Positions 45,581 to 58,731 of a DNA stretch of 64,000 bases are shown in pieces. The stretch's first letter is position 1. Every line of letters starts with the position of its first letter. Origin of the DNA: Emergomyces orientalis (lineage: Eukaryota; Ascomycota; Eurotiomycetes; Onygenales; Ajellomycetaceae); contig MOWL01000049.1 of NCBI GenBank assembly GCA_002110485.1, forward strand, positions 248,001 to 312,000, written 5' to 3'. The notes beneath the pieces were generated by a model that was given only the letters and a program-made list of their open reading frames with translations, was not told the origin of the DNA and did no database searches. The position numbers were made by a program, and so were the translations under genes.

Positions 45581-46333
45581 TCAGGTCGGCCTGGCATTCT
45601 TAAACTCCGGGTTTTGATCAATCGTCTGTGAAATGAAGTTGCGCAACGCCGCCCATCGATTCGACGTAGGAAAATTCTCCGGCTGCGCGCGTGCCTGAGT
45701 CACCCCAACAGGTGCATTATTATTCAAGGCGCTTCCCTCACCCGCCGTCACTGAAGATGAAGGCGAAGCCACGGCCGTCATCTGCGCCAAATTCTTCGCA
45801 AACCGCTCCCTCTCCCTCCGATCCAGCGTTTCCTTTCTCTTCATCGCGCCAGGCTTATGTTTCAAACTCTTCTGGCGGATGATATTCACCTGACCAGCCA
45901 TCATCTCTCTGTGTTTATCATTTTTATTGTTGCTACTATTAGTATCATCGCCAGCATCAGGCAGCGCATCAACCAGCGAATCAAGATTGGTGATTAGTTT
46001 TTTGGAGGGACGTCGACGTTTGAGGGTTTTGCTGCGTGGTTTTTCGATTTTGGAGAGGAAGATGGAGTGTTTTATTTGGCGTTTGTCCTTTTTGGTTGTG
46101 CGAAGGGTTGGTGAGTCGGAGAAAGGGTCTGTGGTTGGATCAGTGGTTGGGTCTGTGAGGGAGGAGGATGGTAAGGTGGTGGTGGAGGAGGAGGAGGTGG
46201 TCGGTTTGCGCGTGATTTTGGCACGGGTTGATGTGCGCTTTTTGGGGGCGATTGGGGCCTGGGAGATTTTGTTAGAAGGAGAAATGGGGGCTATACAAGG
46301 GATTTGAAAGGTGGCCGTACCATGGTGATGGGC
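45581..46333 (-). CDS. SLX9-like ribosome biogenesis factor, start unresolved
   Basis: An open frame from 46333 to the stop at 45581 (250 codons) has no ATG until two Met codons at 45904. The upstream part nevertheless looks coding: KKRTSTRAKITRK, DPFSDSPTLR, KKDKRQIKHSIFLSKIEK. The C-terminal part is typical Slx9: QKSLKHKPGAMKRKETLDRRERERFAKNLAQM and WAALRNFISQTIDQNPEF. Slx9 helps process 27S/35S pre-rRNA and export of the 40S subunit, so a nucleolar basic protein is expected, matching its composition. The protein probably starts in the 46200-46330 area through a short first exon, a non-AUG codon or a start lost by a lesion; I cannot decide. An ATG at about 46325 is in another frame and stops after ten codons. 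Confidence 0.7.
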   Translation of the reverse strand, partial: AHHHGTATFQIPCIAPISPSNKISQAPIAPKKRTSTRAKITRKPTTSSSSTTTLPSSSLTDPTTDPTTDPFSDSPTLRTTKKDKRQIKHSIFLSKIEKPRSKTLKRRRPSKKLITNLDSLVDALPDAGDDTNSSNNKNDKHREMMAGQVNIIRQKSLKHKPGAMKRKETLDRRERERFAKNLAQMTAVASPSSSVTAGEGSALNNNAPVGVTQARAQPENFPTSNRWAALRNFISQTIDQNPEFKNARPT

Positions 46334-47809
46334 TTATGAAGGTTGGCAAACACTTGTTATATGGTTTGTATGTACGTTCTGTCTTTATTGAGGACGTTTC
46401 TCAATAGCAAGCTCCAAAGTAATATTAGCGCGCGGGAAGTCAGGAATAGAGTTTTGAGTAGCATGATATAAACGCGCGTCTACATTCCCACGTCTTGGCG
46501 TTTCTTACCATGAAAGTACTTGGAAGAAAGTCCAATTGACAGACAATCAAATTATATAAAATGCTAATCTCTGAGACTTGGATTATGATATGCTGAATTG
46601 ATGCGGAGGGCACATTCTGGCCGGAACTTCTTATTTATATTCAACCTTTCAATAAAGGACGTCGTTTTTGCTTCCACAACGGGTTCATGATATAATAACA
46701 TCGGATAGAAATTTCCTTGAGAAATTAACATACTGTACCTACAGATGAAGATCAAAATATCTGGTCCATTAGATCGATATAGAGAACCTAGGGCATGTAG
46801 TACCTCTGATATGATATTCTGAAACGAATGGTTCAGGAACACAGGAACACAGGAACACAGGAACACAGGAACACAGGATCACACAGGGGAAGATCCGGGA
46901 AGATCTAGGAATACCTGGTAGCAAAAGGGTCTGGCCATCAAGAACAAGCTTTTGGGCCCGGGTCAGGTGGGAGAGATAGGATTTCCCTGATCTGCTGGGT
47001 GGCGGATATTAACGAGAGCTAGTATATTTTTCGTTCTCTCGTATCCATTATTCCATCCTGACCCGCACGAAAAGTATACGCCGAGAAAGGTTGTTCCAAC
47101 GCAGGCATGTGAGTGGAAATATGATATCTCATGGATACTAGTAACACCTATATACAGACATAGGCGAATACTCTTTGACATATTCTACTTCAGCTAATAG
47201 TATACATCTATATTCGCCATACTCCGTACAATTCGTCTCTGATAAAAAGCTGCAAAAGTTCTCCAAATTCCCAAAAGAAAGTCTAGACCTGTGGCTGGTG
47301 GCTGATGTAATCCCTCAGATGCCCCGCCTTTATCCTTGTTGGGAAGTCAGCAGCCAATCAGATCGTAGCCCTCAGCCACAGCCAAATCAGGAATTTTAAT
47401 TGTGGGATGAATTTCCTGTTTGGGCCATCTCCAGCTCTCCAGCCATACCTGGTCACCTCCAACTGGCCTCGGAACATCTGAATATAATTTTTTATATTTA
47501 TATTTTCTATTTTATGCCTCAACCCTCCCACATATTTCATATATCTCCTCTTAATACATGCCCCTGTTGCTGTATATCTCGTGAATGTCCTTCATCTCTC
47601 CTCGGCGAATTCATCTCTCACCGTCTGCTGCATTCTGTGGGGCAACTTCGCCGTTGTTCCTCCCCTTGCCCCAACACTTCTTCGCTGTCACCAAAGCTAA
47701 TCGTCACTCCTCCTACTATTTAAATACTGCCTGCTCCCCTCCCCCCCCTCGTTCTACTCTCAGATATACCTCATTTCCTCCTCCACAGTTATCCGCCTGC
47801 TCATACACC
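46334..47809. other. intergenic, GPD1 promoter
   Basis: No gene seen. An 8-bp minisatellite lies at 46834-46881, an exact TACTCCGTA motif at 47220-47228, and a CT-rich leader (typical of strongly expressed fungal genes) runs from about 47540 to the ATG. Confidence 0.5.
46834..46881. repeat. 8-bp minisatellite CAGGAACA x6
   Basis: Five perfect copies of CAGGAACA and one variant CAGGATCA in tandem. Confidence 0.92.
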
Positions 47810-49271
47810 ATGGCTCGCCTTACAACACACGGGAAAAGGCACAAAGTGACCGTAATAGGCTCCGGAAATTGGTTGCGTTCTCCCCCCCCCCTAACACCCA
47901 ATTTTTTGATAGCGTAAGCCTTCATTCTTTCTTCTAACATATATATTTCTAGGGGTTCTGCAATTTCCAAAATGGTCGCTGAAAACGCTGCCGCCAATCC
48001 AGACATCTTCGAGCCTGTGGTGCACATGTGGGTGTTTGAGGAACAGGTCGAGGTGCCCCAGTCTTCAAAACACTACAACCCGGAATTGCCCATCTGCAAG
48101 GGACCGCAAAACCTCACCGAGATCATCAACCAGCTCCACGAGAACGTCAAATACCTGCCCAACATCACCCTCCCCGCAAACCTCCATGCAAATCCTTCCC
48201 TCGAAGACGCCGTGAAAAGCTCCACCATCCTCGTCTTCAACCTGCCCCACCAGTTCATCAATAACATCTGCGATAGACTCAAGGGCCACATCGTCCCCTA
48301 TGCCCGCGCCATATCATGCATCAAGGGCGTCAACGTCACCGCCGACGAGGGCGTAAGCCTCTTCTCCGAAACCATCGGCCGCAAATTAGGTATTTACTGC
48401 GGTGCCCTCTCTGGAGCCAATATCGCTGGCGAAGTCGCCAAGGAACTCTACTCCGAAACTACAATCGCCTACGACCCGCCCCATATGGATTCCAAAGCCC
48501 CCACACCCAAAACTCTCTCCCCCGCCCCTTCCATCGCGAATATTAACATCCCGCACGATGTCGTCGTGCACTTTGAACACAAGGACTCGTCCGGTCAGTT
48601 CTCGAAAGTGAGACTCCAGGCGTTACCGGCTGAATACCCACCCATCGACCACGGGCTGATCAAAACCCTCTTCCACCGCCCGTACTTCCACGTGCGTGTC
48701 ATCAGCGACGTCGCCGGAGTGTCTCTCGGCGGCGCACTGAAGAACATCGTCGCACTGGCTGCAGGCTTCGTCGATGGGAAAGGGTGGGGCGATAACGCGA
48801 AAGCAGCTGTGATGCGCGTCGGTCTACTCGAAATGGTGAAATTCGGCACAATGTTCTTCGCCGCATCGGTGAACTCACGGACGTTCACGGAGGAGAGTTG
48901 TGGTGTTGCGGATCTGATTACGAGTTGTAACGGTGGGAGGAATCATCGGTGTGCGAAGTTGAGTATGGAGAGGGGCCTGAGTGTTGATGAAGTTGAGAAG
49001 CAGGAGCTTAATGGGCAAATGCTGCAGGGGACGTTGACGGCGAAGGAGGTTAACATGTTTTTGAGGAATAGGGGGTTGGAGGGGGAGTTTCCGCTTTTTA
49101 CGGCTGTTTATCGTATGTATTCTTTATTTCCCCCCTATTTTTGTTTTATTTTTTTATTTTTACTTTTTTAATTTTTTCCTTGGAGGACATGACTTTGCTA
49201 ACAATACGGTTATAGGGATTCTGAATGGAGAGGTGCAAGTGGAGGATTTACCAGGGCTGATTGAGCGGTGA
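47810..49271 (+). CDS. gpd1: NAD-dependent glycerol-3-phosphate dehydrogenase (425 aa)
   Basis: Exons 47810-47871, 47953-49112 and 49216-49271; introns of 81 and 103 bp; 1,278 nt in frame. It reduces dihydroxyacetone phosphate to glycerol-3-phosphate with NADH, the first step of glycerol synthesis for osmoprotection and redox balance, and is a classic output of the Hog1 pathway. The Rossmann glycine motif VIGSGNWGSAISK is split by the first intron after GN/W. It also has LVFNLPHQF, SCIKG, LSGANIAGEVA, VSLGGALKNIVALAAGFVDGKGWGDNAKAAVMRVGL with the catalytic Lys, and GVADLITSCNGGRNHR. Length is slightly above yeast Gpd1 because of a Pro/Ser insert (about residues 185-200, KAPTPKTLSPAPS). Cytosolic; no organelle signal seen. 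Confidence 0.96.
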
Positions 49272-50208
49272 ATGGATGATTAAACATGGAAGTGTGGAGA
49301 GTACCCTTTTGCGATACCCAGTCTATATGCGTTATTATTATGATTATTATCTGCTTTTGATGCATTTTGGGTGAATTCCCTCTCTCTTTCCTCCGAAAGG
49401 GTGGCTATATATATATATATATATCCTCAAGGATTGACGGCCTGCATCTACCCGATTTCGATTTCCCTTACGTTGCATTGCATTGCATTTGCATTGCGTA
49501 TTTTTCCCGTCCGTTTGTGTTTGAGGCATGCGTATGGCGTGGATCTAACGTCAATCAACTCTTATATAATGTTGTGCGGAGTTTTGTTATGTTGCGTGTG
49601 ATTGTTATGGCAGATGTTGACGCCTATTTTTATACCAGGGGAAAGGTGTTGAGAGAGAGAGCAGGCTAGGGCTTTATTTTTTATTTTTTATTTTTTTATT
49701 TTTTATTTTTATTTATTTATTTAATTTTAATCAAACTGGCTAGTTTTATAGTGATATTGACATGGAGGGTGATGTCGGGCATACGGTTTAGGTAGTAATT
49801 TAATGTATGTTGGACCTATTTCAGACCCGCCGAAGCGGAAGCAGCTGCACGATGACAGATGATGATGTCAGCGACATGCTCACTGGCAACAGGGAAAAAC
49901 AGACAACGTGCACCAACCAAGATCCAAGATCCCAACATCCGCTGCCCTTTTTTTTCTATTTGCTTTTGCTTAATTCCTCTTAGCGGGCCATTCCTGGCGT
50001 GGATATATATATATTCAGGAATCCTCCCCCTGGGTTCCACTTACATCCCTTGCTGTGTTCCTGGTTCCTATGCCATGTGGAGGCCATCACTCTCCATCCC
50101 GCCGCAGCTGCTACCCCTCCTACCAACATTCCCGCTGGAAGATACATAGGACAATCAACATATAAACAGATCAAAACCTTAAATATTATACACGTTACCC
50201 GAAATAAT
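49272..50208. other. intergenic
   Basis: No gene seen. An AT run at 49410-49423, a T-rich low-complexity patch at about 49675-49730, and another AT run at 50005-50013. Promoter of the debranching enzyme gene. Confidence 0.55.
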
Positions 50209-53200
50209 ATGTCTACTCAAAAACGAGAGGTTTACCTCCTCCCGCTGACCGACAATGGCGCCCCAGATGTCCCACGAGAGTTCGTCTACCTACCTCCCCC
50301 AACAGATCCGGCCTATTCCCTGCGCTTCGTCATTGAAGGGAGCAGCCCTATTTGTAGACGGGGGAGTCTATGGGTGAATATGCCGAAGGAAGGGGAACGG
50401 TTTGAGAGAGATGTGTTTATGGAGTATAAGTAGGCAGTGTCTCATATCTACCTCTCTACGGGCCAGGGTAGCTGGAGCTCACTATATTTGAATAATAATA
50501 ATAATAATAGACTGAACCCTTCCTTTACCCGCGCAATTGAAATTGACATTCCCATTACGACCCCCGGTGCTTTTGCCTTTTACATAACGTACACTCCTCC
50601 CCCATCGCTCTCGACCAGTCCCTCTTCAGACTCGCAGGACAATAATCAAGACCAACACCGCTCCCAAACGCACTACCTGAACATTTCCCCCCGCGTAACG
50701 CTCAATAACACTCACCTCCCCCTCACCTCACTCTCCGTAATCTCCGTCCTCTCCAAATTCATGGGCCAGTACCCGACGGACTGGAACAGACACCTACAGG
50801 GCATCGCCTGGCGCGGCTATAACATGGTCCACTTCACCCCGCTAATGGCACGCGGCGAGTCGAACTCGCCATACAGCATCTTCGACCAATTGACCTTTGA
50901 CACGGCTTGTTTTCCCAATGGCGAAACTGACGTGGCAGACTTGGTCCGGCATATGGAAGGCACATATGGCCTGCTGGCACTGACAGATGTCGTATGGAAT
51001 CACACGGCGAATAATGCTAGTTGGCTGCCAGAACATCCGGAGGCTGGGTATAGTGTTGCCACGGCGCCTTGGTTGGAGGCGGCGTTGGAGCTAGATACGG
51101 CACTGTTGCGCTATTCGGAGCAACTGGCTGAGCTGGGATTGCCCGTGCGGTTTAACGGGGTGGAGGATCTGGTGGCGGTAATGGGTCAAATGAGAGCGAA
51201 TGTTATTGATAAGATACGGCTGTGGGAGTTCTATGCTGTGGATGTGCAGAGGGATGTGCAGGCGACGGTTGAGGCGTATGTTAGGGGGGATGTTAGGATT
51301 CCGAAGGGGGGATTTGGGGACCATACTATCGGTGGATTGGAGGAGATCAGGGGGTGGAGTTTACAGGAGAAAGCGTCTTTTATTCGGGAAAAGGGTTTGG
51401 TTAATAGAGATCGGATCCTGGGTCGGTATGGGCGGGCTGTTGATGCTGCGGTGGGCGCGTCCCTGCTCACGGCGCTGTATGGGCGGTATGACGAGGATGG
51501 TTCTGATATTCCACACATCAAAGAGGATCTCACTAAAATCTTCGACGAGGTTAACCTGCCACTGTTTTTGGAGTTTGATAAGGACGTTCTAGAGATATTT
51601 GACCAGATCTTCAATCGTGTCAAGTACCTACGACTCGACGACGATGGGCCCAAGCTAGGACCAATTACCAAGGAAAATCCACTCGTCGAGGCGTACTTCA
51701 CCCGTCTGCCGGTGAATGAGGGTACAAAGAAACACCCTCCCAACTCTCTCGCCCTGGTTAATAACGGGTGGGTATGGAACGCAGATGCCATGCGGGACAA
51801 CGCAGGGCCGGACTCACGAGCTTATCTCCTACGCCAGGTCATCATCTGGGGCGACTGTGTCAAGCTACGATATGGCGCATGTCCGAGCGACAATCCGTTC
51901 CTATGGGACTACATGGCCCGATATACACGGCTGATGGCCAAATACTTTGCTGGATTCCGTATTGATAACTGCCACTCGACCCCGCTCGCTGTGGCAGAAT
52001 ACCTCCTCGACGAGGCTCGGCGCGTCCGCCCGGATCTTACAATCTTCGCGGAGCTGTTTACCGGCTCTGAGGAGACAGATTATCTCTTTGCTAAGCGGCT
52101 GGGTCTCAATGCGCTGATTCGCGAGGCAATGCAGGCGTGGAGTACGGCGGAACTTAGCCGACTTGTCCATCGGCATGGTGGGCGGCCGATTGGGAGCTTC
52201 GACATTGACCTGCCAACGGCCGATTGTCCGGGAGAAGAGAGTATCAGCCACACTAAAGGTAGCGGCAAATATGAAGTTATCAAACATATTAGAGAGGTAC
52301 CTGTCCAGGCGCTGTTTATGGATTGTACGCATGACAATGAGGTTCCTGCGCAGAAGCGGGAGGCTAGGGATACGCTTCCTAACGCCGCGCTAGTGGCTAT
52401 GTGTGCGTCAGCGTCGGGGAGTGTGATGGGCTATGATGAGATTTATCCGGAGCATTTGAACTTGGTGAATGAGACGCGCGTGTATTCTTCAGCATTACCG
52501 GAGGCGGAGGGGGGAGGGGAGGACATGTCCTCTATTGTCGGGGAAGGAGGTATAAGCCGCGCGAAGAAGTTGTTGAATCAACTTCATACGAAAATGGCTG
52601 TGGATGGATATGATGAGACACATATTCATCATGAGGGGGAGTATATTACTGTCCATCGCGTGCAGCCGAATACGAGAAAAGGCTTTTTTCTCGTTGCGCA
52701 CACGGCCTTTCCGGGGGGTGATGCTGGGGGTGCGACGCTTGATCCCGTGCGCCTTGCGGGGACGAAAGCGAAGCTCCTTGGTGCGTGGAAGCTGGAGGTT
52801 GATGATTCAGATGAAACAAAAGAACGTGTTCTCTCTGATAAGACGTATCTCATTGGTTTACCAAGTCGGGTTCTAAGTTTGGATGGGGTGCAGCTTGAGG
52901 ATAAAGGGGGTGAGACGCTAATTTCGATTTCGGGGGACTTCCCCCCTGGTTCAATTACATTGCTCGAGACGTGGATTCCTGGTACGGATCTGTCGGAGAA
53001 TCTAAGTGCTTTTATCACCTCTGGTGCTGATGAAGCATTTGGAAATCTTGACCTTATCGATCTTAACTTTGTCCTTTACAGGTGTGATGCAGAGGAGAGG
53101 GATTCCAGCGGCGGCAAAGATGGTGTTTACAATATCCCCAACTTCGGTCTGCTTGACTATGCTGGGTTGCAGGGGTGGTGGAGCGTGCTTGAACCTATTG

Positions 53201-55127
53201 TCAAATCCGATGACCTAGGCCACCCGCTGTGCGATCACATTCGGAACGGCCAGTGGGCGTTTGACTTCGTCGTTGGACGCATGAATAACGCGGTGAAGTT
53301 GTATGGATATGACCGTCTACAGGCTCCGGCCACATGGCTGCAAGAACGCTTCGATGCGATTCGTGAAGTGCCTGATTTCCTCTTACCAAGATACTTCGCT
53401 ATGATTGTGCAGACGGCCTATTACGCCGCATGGAGACGAGGTATACTTTTACTCAACGACGTCAGACACGGTATGCACTTCACCCAATCTCTCGCTATGG
53501 TCTCCATACAGATGGTCGGATATGTAAAATCAGCGTCACTCTATCCGACCAAACAGGTCCCCTGTCTCGCAGCTGGTCTACCACACTTCGCCACCGACTG
53601 GGCGCGCTGTTGGGGACGGGACGTTTTCATATCACTCCGCGGTCTACTCCTGACCACCGGCCGTTTCGACATCGCGAAAGAACACATCCTCGCCTTCGCG
53701 AGCGTGCTTAAACATGGCATGATCCCGAATCTGCTCGGGAGTGGTAAATTGCCCCGCTACAACTCGCGCGACTCGGTCTGGTTCTTCCTCCAGGCTATCC
53801 AGGACTATACCAGCATCGTCCCCGATGGGATTTCGCTACTGGATGAGAAAGTGCCTCGTCGCTTTTTGCCGTATGATGATACGTGGTTCCCCTTCGATGA
53901 TGAGAGGGCATATAGCCAGCCTTCGACGATTGCGGAGATTATCCAGGAGGTATTCCAGCGGCATGCGTCCGGGTTGTCGTTTCGGGAGTATAATGCCGGT
54001 CCGGAGCTAGATAGACAGATGAGCACTGAGGGGTTTCAGATCGATGTTCGAGTCGATTGGGAGACTGGGTTTATCTTTGGAGGTAATCGATGGAATTGCG
54101 GGACATGGATGGATAAGATGGGCGAGAGCGAGAAGGCTGGGAATAAGGGCCATCCGGGGACACCAAGGGATGGTGCCGCGGTTGAAATTACGGGACTCCT
54201 ATATAGTGCGCTGTGCTGGGTGGCGAAACTGCATCGTGACGGATTCTATAAGTATGAAGGCGTTAAAATTGGCTCGGGTTCTACGGAGACGACGACGGAG
54301 ACAATCAACTTTTCCGCCTGGGCCTCCCGTATCCACGAAAATTTCAACCGTGCCTACTACATCCCCCTCCACCAGGTCGACGACCCACAACACGACATCG
54401 ACCCGTCCATCGTTCACCGTCGCGGCATTTATAAAGATTTGTACAAATCTTCCAGTCCTTATCAGGACTACCAACTCCGTCCCAACTTTGCCGTCGCCAT
54501 GGCCGTCGCTCCAAACCTTTTTCCCCCTGATAATGCCATACATGCACTCGCCGTGGCGGACGCTGTTCTCCGCGGTGAAGTGGGGATGGCCACGCTGGAC
54601 CCTGCTGATTTGAATTATCGGCCACATTATAACAATGCGGAGGATTCGACGGATTTCGCCACGGCAAAGGGTAGGAATTATCATCAGGGCCCTGAATGGG
54701 TGTGGCCATTGGGTTATTTCTTGAGGGCGTTGTTGAAGTTTGAGATTTTGAGGAGAGCTGGTACAGGGGAAGAAGGTGGGGAGAAGGAGAAGGGAAAAGG
54801 CAATGGAAGGGAAGAGGCGTTTCAGCTTGTGTCGAGTAGGTTGGAGGGGTGTAAAAGGATGATTGTGCAGAGTGGATGGAAAGGATTGACGGAGTTGACG
54901 GATGGGGGTGGGGGGTTTTGTGCGGATTCGGTGAGATATTTTTTTTGTGTTTATTAATTTTTTAATTTCTCTCAACGGGATAGGGAGTAAGTGAGTGTTT
55001 ATGGTTTGCTAACTACTATGCGTTTTAGTGTCCGACGCAGGCATGGTCTTCGGCGTGTTTGTTGGATCTTTACTATGATGCGGCGCAGTATCAGAAAGGG
55101 GCGGATTTGATGAAGAATGAGAAATGA
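50209..55127 (+). CDS. gdb1: glycogen debranching enzyme (1,579 aa)
   Basis: Exons 50209-50429, 50511-54930 and 55029-55127; introns of 81 and 98 bp; 4,740 nt in frame. The in-frame TAG at 50431 lies inside intron 1 (donor GTAGGC at 50430, AATAATAATAG acceptor), so it is not a nonsense codon. The bifunctional protein first moves a maltosyl/maltotriosyl branch stub (4-alpha-glucanotransferase, GH13-like N-terminal half) and then hydrolyses the single alpha-1,6 glucose (GH133 C-terminal half). Visible marks: LTDVVWNHTANN, GFRIDNCHSTPL (nucleophile Asp), TIFAELFTGSEETD, DCTHDNEVPAQ, then FATDWARCWGRDVFISLRGLLL, GLLYSALCWVAKLH and, in the last exon, CPTQAWSSACLLDL. Length fits the fungal/animal family. 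Cytosolic; needed to use glycogen fully. Confidence 0.96.
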
Positions 55128-55821
55128 GCAATGAGCAATGAGATTGACCAATGAGGCCTCGAAGTTTGATAATTCGATATTACAAAGTATAAGAGATGGG
55201 GATTTGAATTTAGATTTGCGAATAGAAATGAGGAGTATGTATGACATGGTAGATATAATGATAATCGGATAATTCGATAATACATAACTACCATCTATAC
55301 CTCAATCCATTATCTACTGGAAAAACCGGAAGAATAAACAACCGACGTCATATTTGATCTGTGACACTCAGAGTTTGGGGCAACTCCACCCAACTAAACC
55401 AGATCCGGTAATTATGCTCTTCAACCTAACAACTCCAACTAACTATTCAGAACAAGCTGTAGATGATCGCAACAACTACAACCAGCTCGTCGCTGCGAAC
55501 ACGATAATAGCAGCCAGGCAGCTGGACGTGCCACGAACGATAATACACCTAATTTCCATGATATGAATGACCGCAGCTAACTTACCTCTTGCTTTGCTCC
55601 TTTGTTTATACATAGCGACTTGAGCCAACCCGCATCTCATACAGGAGTCCTCCACTTCGAGCTAGACAGGAGGCCCCGTCCAGCACGACCAGACAACGGA
55701 GAAAGAGAGAAATAAGCAAGAAACATAGAAAAAGAACTTTACCCTTCATACTCGCGAACGGAAGACGCACATACAGATACGGATACGAACACAGAATACA
55801 GGACAGATAGCCGCAGATCGC
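55128..55821. other. intergenic
   Basis: No gene seen. 3' end of the debranching gene and the leader of the channel gene. Confidence 0.5.
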
Positions 55822-58731
55822 ATGGAGTCTCCGTCTGCGGCGACACCGACCACTATACATCCTTCCCACATCTCGATGTTATCCTCGTTACTATCTGCGA
55901 CGGCGACTGCCACAACCTCTTCGATCTTAACCCTCGCAACGGGCAAAAATGATACTGGCGATGGTGGAAATGACGACCATAAATACCAGGATCAGACGAA
56001 GGGGCAGCGCGATTTGTTGACGCAGGTTATCGTCAGCTCTGCTTTCGGGCTTCTTGCGTTTATGGGATTTTGTGTAGGTTTCAACTTTCCGCTTTATTTC
56101 CACCAGCACCCCCCCCTCTCCCTTCCCCACTTTTCTTTTATGTTAGTCTGTTTTAGGATGAGAAATACTAACGGGCGGGTATAGATCCTTCGACCGAAAT
56201 GGAGAGAGCTGTACGCTGCACGGAGGAGGCTGAGAACAGCGGCGTCCAGATTGCCCCAGTTGCCGGATACATTATTTGGCTGGATCCCAATTGTGCATAA
56301 GATTTCGGACGATGAGGTGCTAGCATCGGCTGGGCTGGATGCGTTTGTGGTGGGTTTTTCACCTCGATGCAGGCTATTTATTATTTTGGAGGGGTATGAT
56401 GAGGCTAACTAAATGCTATGTTATGCAGTTTCTATCATTTTACAAATATGCCCTCAAGTTCCTGTCCGTTGTGTTCTTTTTCACCCTGGCGATTATCCTC
56501 CCGATTCACTATATATACACGAAGAAATATGGTTACCCTTGGGACATGCCGGAGGATCACAAGGATGATCCGCAGAAACCGAAAGCCGATCCGACATACC
56601 TGTGGATGCATGTTGTGTTCGCATACGTTTTCACGGGCATTGGCATATACTTTCTCGTTGACCAGACAAACAAAATCATCCAGATCCGGCAGCAATATCT
56701 GGGCGCCCAAACGACCATGACGGACAGGACGATTCGTTTGTCGGGGATACCTCTCGAGTTACGCTCTGAGGAAAAGATAAAGGAATTCATTGAGCAGCTG
56801 GAGATTGGGAAGGTGGATCAGGTCATGCTCTGCCAGGACTGGAGAGAGCTAGATGGTCTGATGGAGGCGAGGAAGAATATTCTTCAGAACCTGGAGGAGG
56901 CATGGACCAAACACGTTGGATATCGATGGAAAAGGCCTGACAGCAGCGGAAATGCCTTACCGCTCGTTCGAACGGACCCGATGGAAGCAAGTTTTGATTC
57001 GAATCAGGATAACGAGCGGTCGCGCCTGCTTTCAACCGAGGAATCCACGCGAGCACACGTGTCGAGTTATGAACTCAAACGACCGACGATTCGCATTCGG
57101 TATGGCCCGTTAAACCTGCGATACAAAAAAATCGACGCAATTGATTTCTACGAGGAGAAGTTGCGGCAGCTAGACGAGAAAATAGAGGAGATTCGCAGCA
57201 AGGAATGTGAACCAACACCGCTCGCCTTTGTCACTATGGAGTCCATCGCTGCCTGCCAGATGGCTGTCCAGGCTATCCTCGACCCCTGGCCGATGCAGCT
57301 CGTGGCGAATTTGGCACCCGCTCCTGCAGATGTGGTTTGGCAACACACATACCTGTCACGGGGCAGTCGGATGTTTCGGGGATGGTCTATCACCTTGATC
57401 ATTGGTGTACTCACCGTGTTCTGGTCAGTTCTCCTAATCCCGCTCGCTTACTTGCTCAACCTGGAAACCATTGAGAAGGTAATTCCGAGTCTTGCGGATT
57501 TTCTTTCTCGACATCCCATAGCCAAATCGTTGGTGCAGACTGGTTTGCCTACCCTTATTCTCTCTCTGTTGACGGTTGCTGTTCCGTTTATTTATAATTG
57601 TAAGTTCCGTTACATCAGCTCTTTTGACATCGGAAGTCCGTTTCTAATCGTGTTCGTTTAGGGCTGGCCAATCTACAAGGCATGACATCCCAAGGAGACG
57701 TCGAGCTATCGCTTATCTCTAAGAACTTCTTCTTCACCTTCTTCAACCTCTTCCTCGTCTTCACCGTCTTCGCGACCGCCTCCAATTTCTACCGCTTCTT
57801 CGAAAATCTCCGCGATGTCTTCAGGGACACAACCACCATTGCTCTGGCTCTAGCTCGCTCCCTCGAAACCCTTGCCCCTTTCTACACCAACCTCATCGTC
57901 CTCCAGGGTTTAGGCCTGTTCCCCTTCCGGCTGCTCGAATTTGGTAGCGTATTCCTCTACCCCTTCCAACGTCTCAATGCGCACACCCCGCGTGACTACG
58001 CCGACCTTGGCAAACCCCCCGTGTTCAGCTACGGCCTTGCCCTCCCTCAAACAATCCTCATTTTCATCATCACAGTCGTCTACAGCGTCTTCCCCAGCTC
58101 CTACATCGTCTGCCTCTTTGGCCTCATCTACTTCGCCATTGGCCGTTTCATCTACAAATACCAACTGCTCTACGCCATGGACCACCAGCAACACAGCACC
58201 GGCCGCGCATGGCCCATGATCTGTTCTCGCGTCATCCTAGGCTTCATCGTCTTCCAACTCGCGATCATCGGTACCCTTGCCCTCCGTACCGCCGTCACCC
58301 GCTCCATCCTCGTCATCCCCTTGCTCGCTGGAACCGTCTGGTTCTCCTACTTTTTCTCCCGCACCTACGACCCGCTCATGAAATTCATTGCGTTACGCTC
58401 TATCGACCGCTCCCGCCCTGCTGTGGATCACGACGAGACGCCCACGCCTACCTCAACAATGTCCCCGCCTTCGCAATGGGATCGCGATGCCGTCAACCTC
58501 CGATTCCGTGGTCGGGATCTTGCGTCTAAGCTGAAGAAGTATGTCAATCCGAATTTGGTCGTGCCGCTTGATGAACCATGGATTCCAGGACATGAGCCTA
58601 CGCTTGCAACTACTAGTGCTATTGATGCGGATGATGATATTATGGGAGTTACGGATAATGGTAATGGCAACAATGGCGCACGGTCGAATGGGAATAGGAA
58701 TCGGAGGAATAGGAGGCACCTACCTGTCTAG
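55822..58731 (+). CDS. OSCA/TMEM63/CSC1-family calcium-permeable channel (885 aa)
   Basis: Exons 55822-56073, 56185-56349, 56429-57599 and 57662-58731; introns of 111 (with TACTAAC branch site), 79 and 62 bp; 2,658 nt in frame. The DUF221/RSN1_7TM family forms hyperosmotic or stretch-gated cation channels in plants, animals and yeast (Csc1, Phm7, Rsn1). Layout: a short N-terminal tail, a first helix, the LRPKWRELYAARR segment, then two helices. The long cytosolic loop between about 190 and 420 carries the family RIRYGPLNLRYKKIDAIDFYEEKL block and a FVTMES segment. The 7TM core follows (SITLIIGVLTVFWSVLLIPLAYLL, SKNFFFTFFNLFLVF, the Y-rich PFFTYLIV/L-like region, ILGFIVFQLAI). The charged C-terminal tail is Asn/Arg-rich. 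Probably plasma membrane or vacuole. Confidence 0.93.

Noticed and set aside
50431..50433. In-frame TAG in the debranching enzyme gene as a nonsense mutation
   Set aside because: It lies inside an 81-bp intron (50430-50510) whose removal gives an exact family junction.
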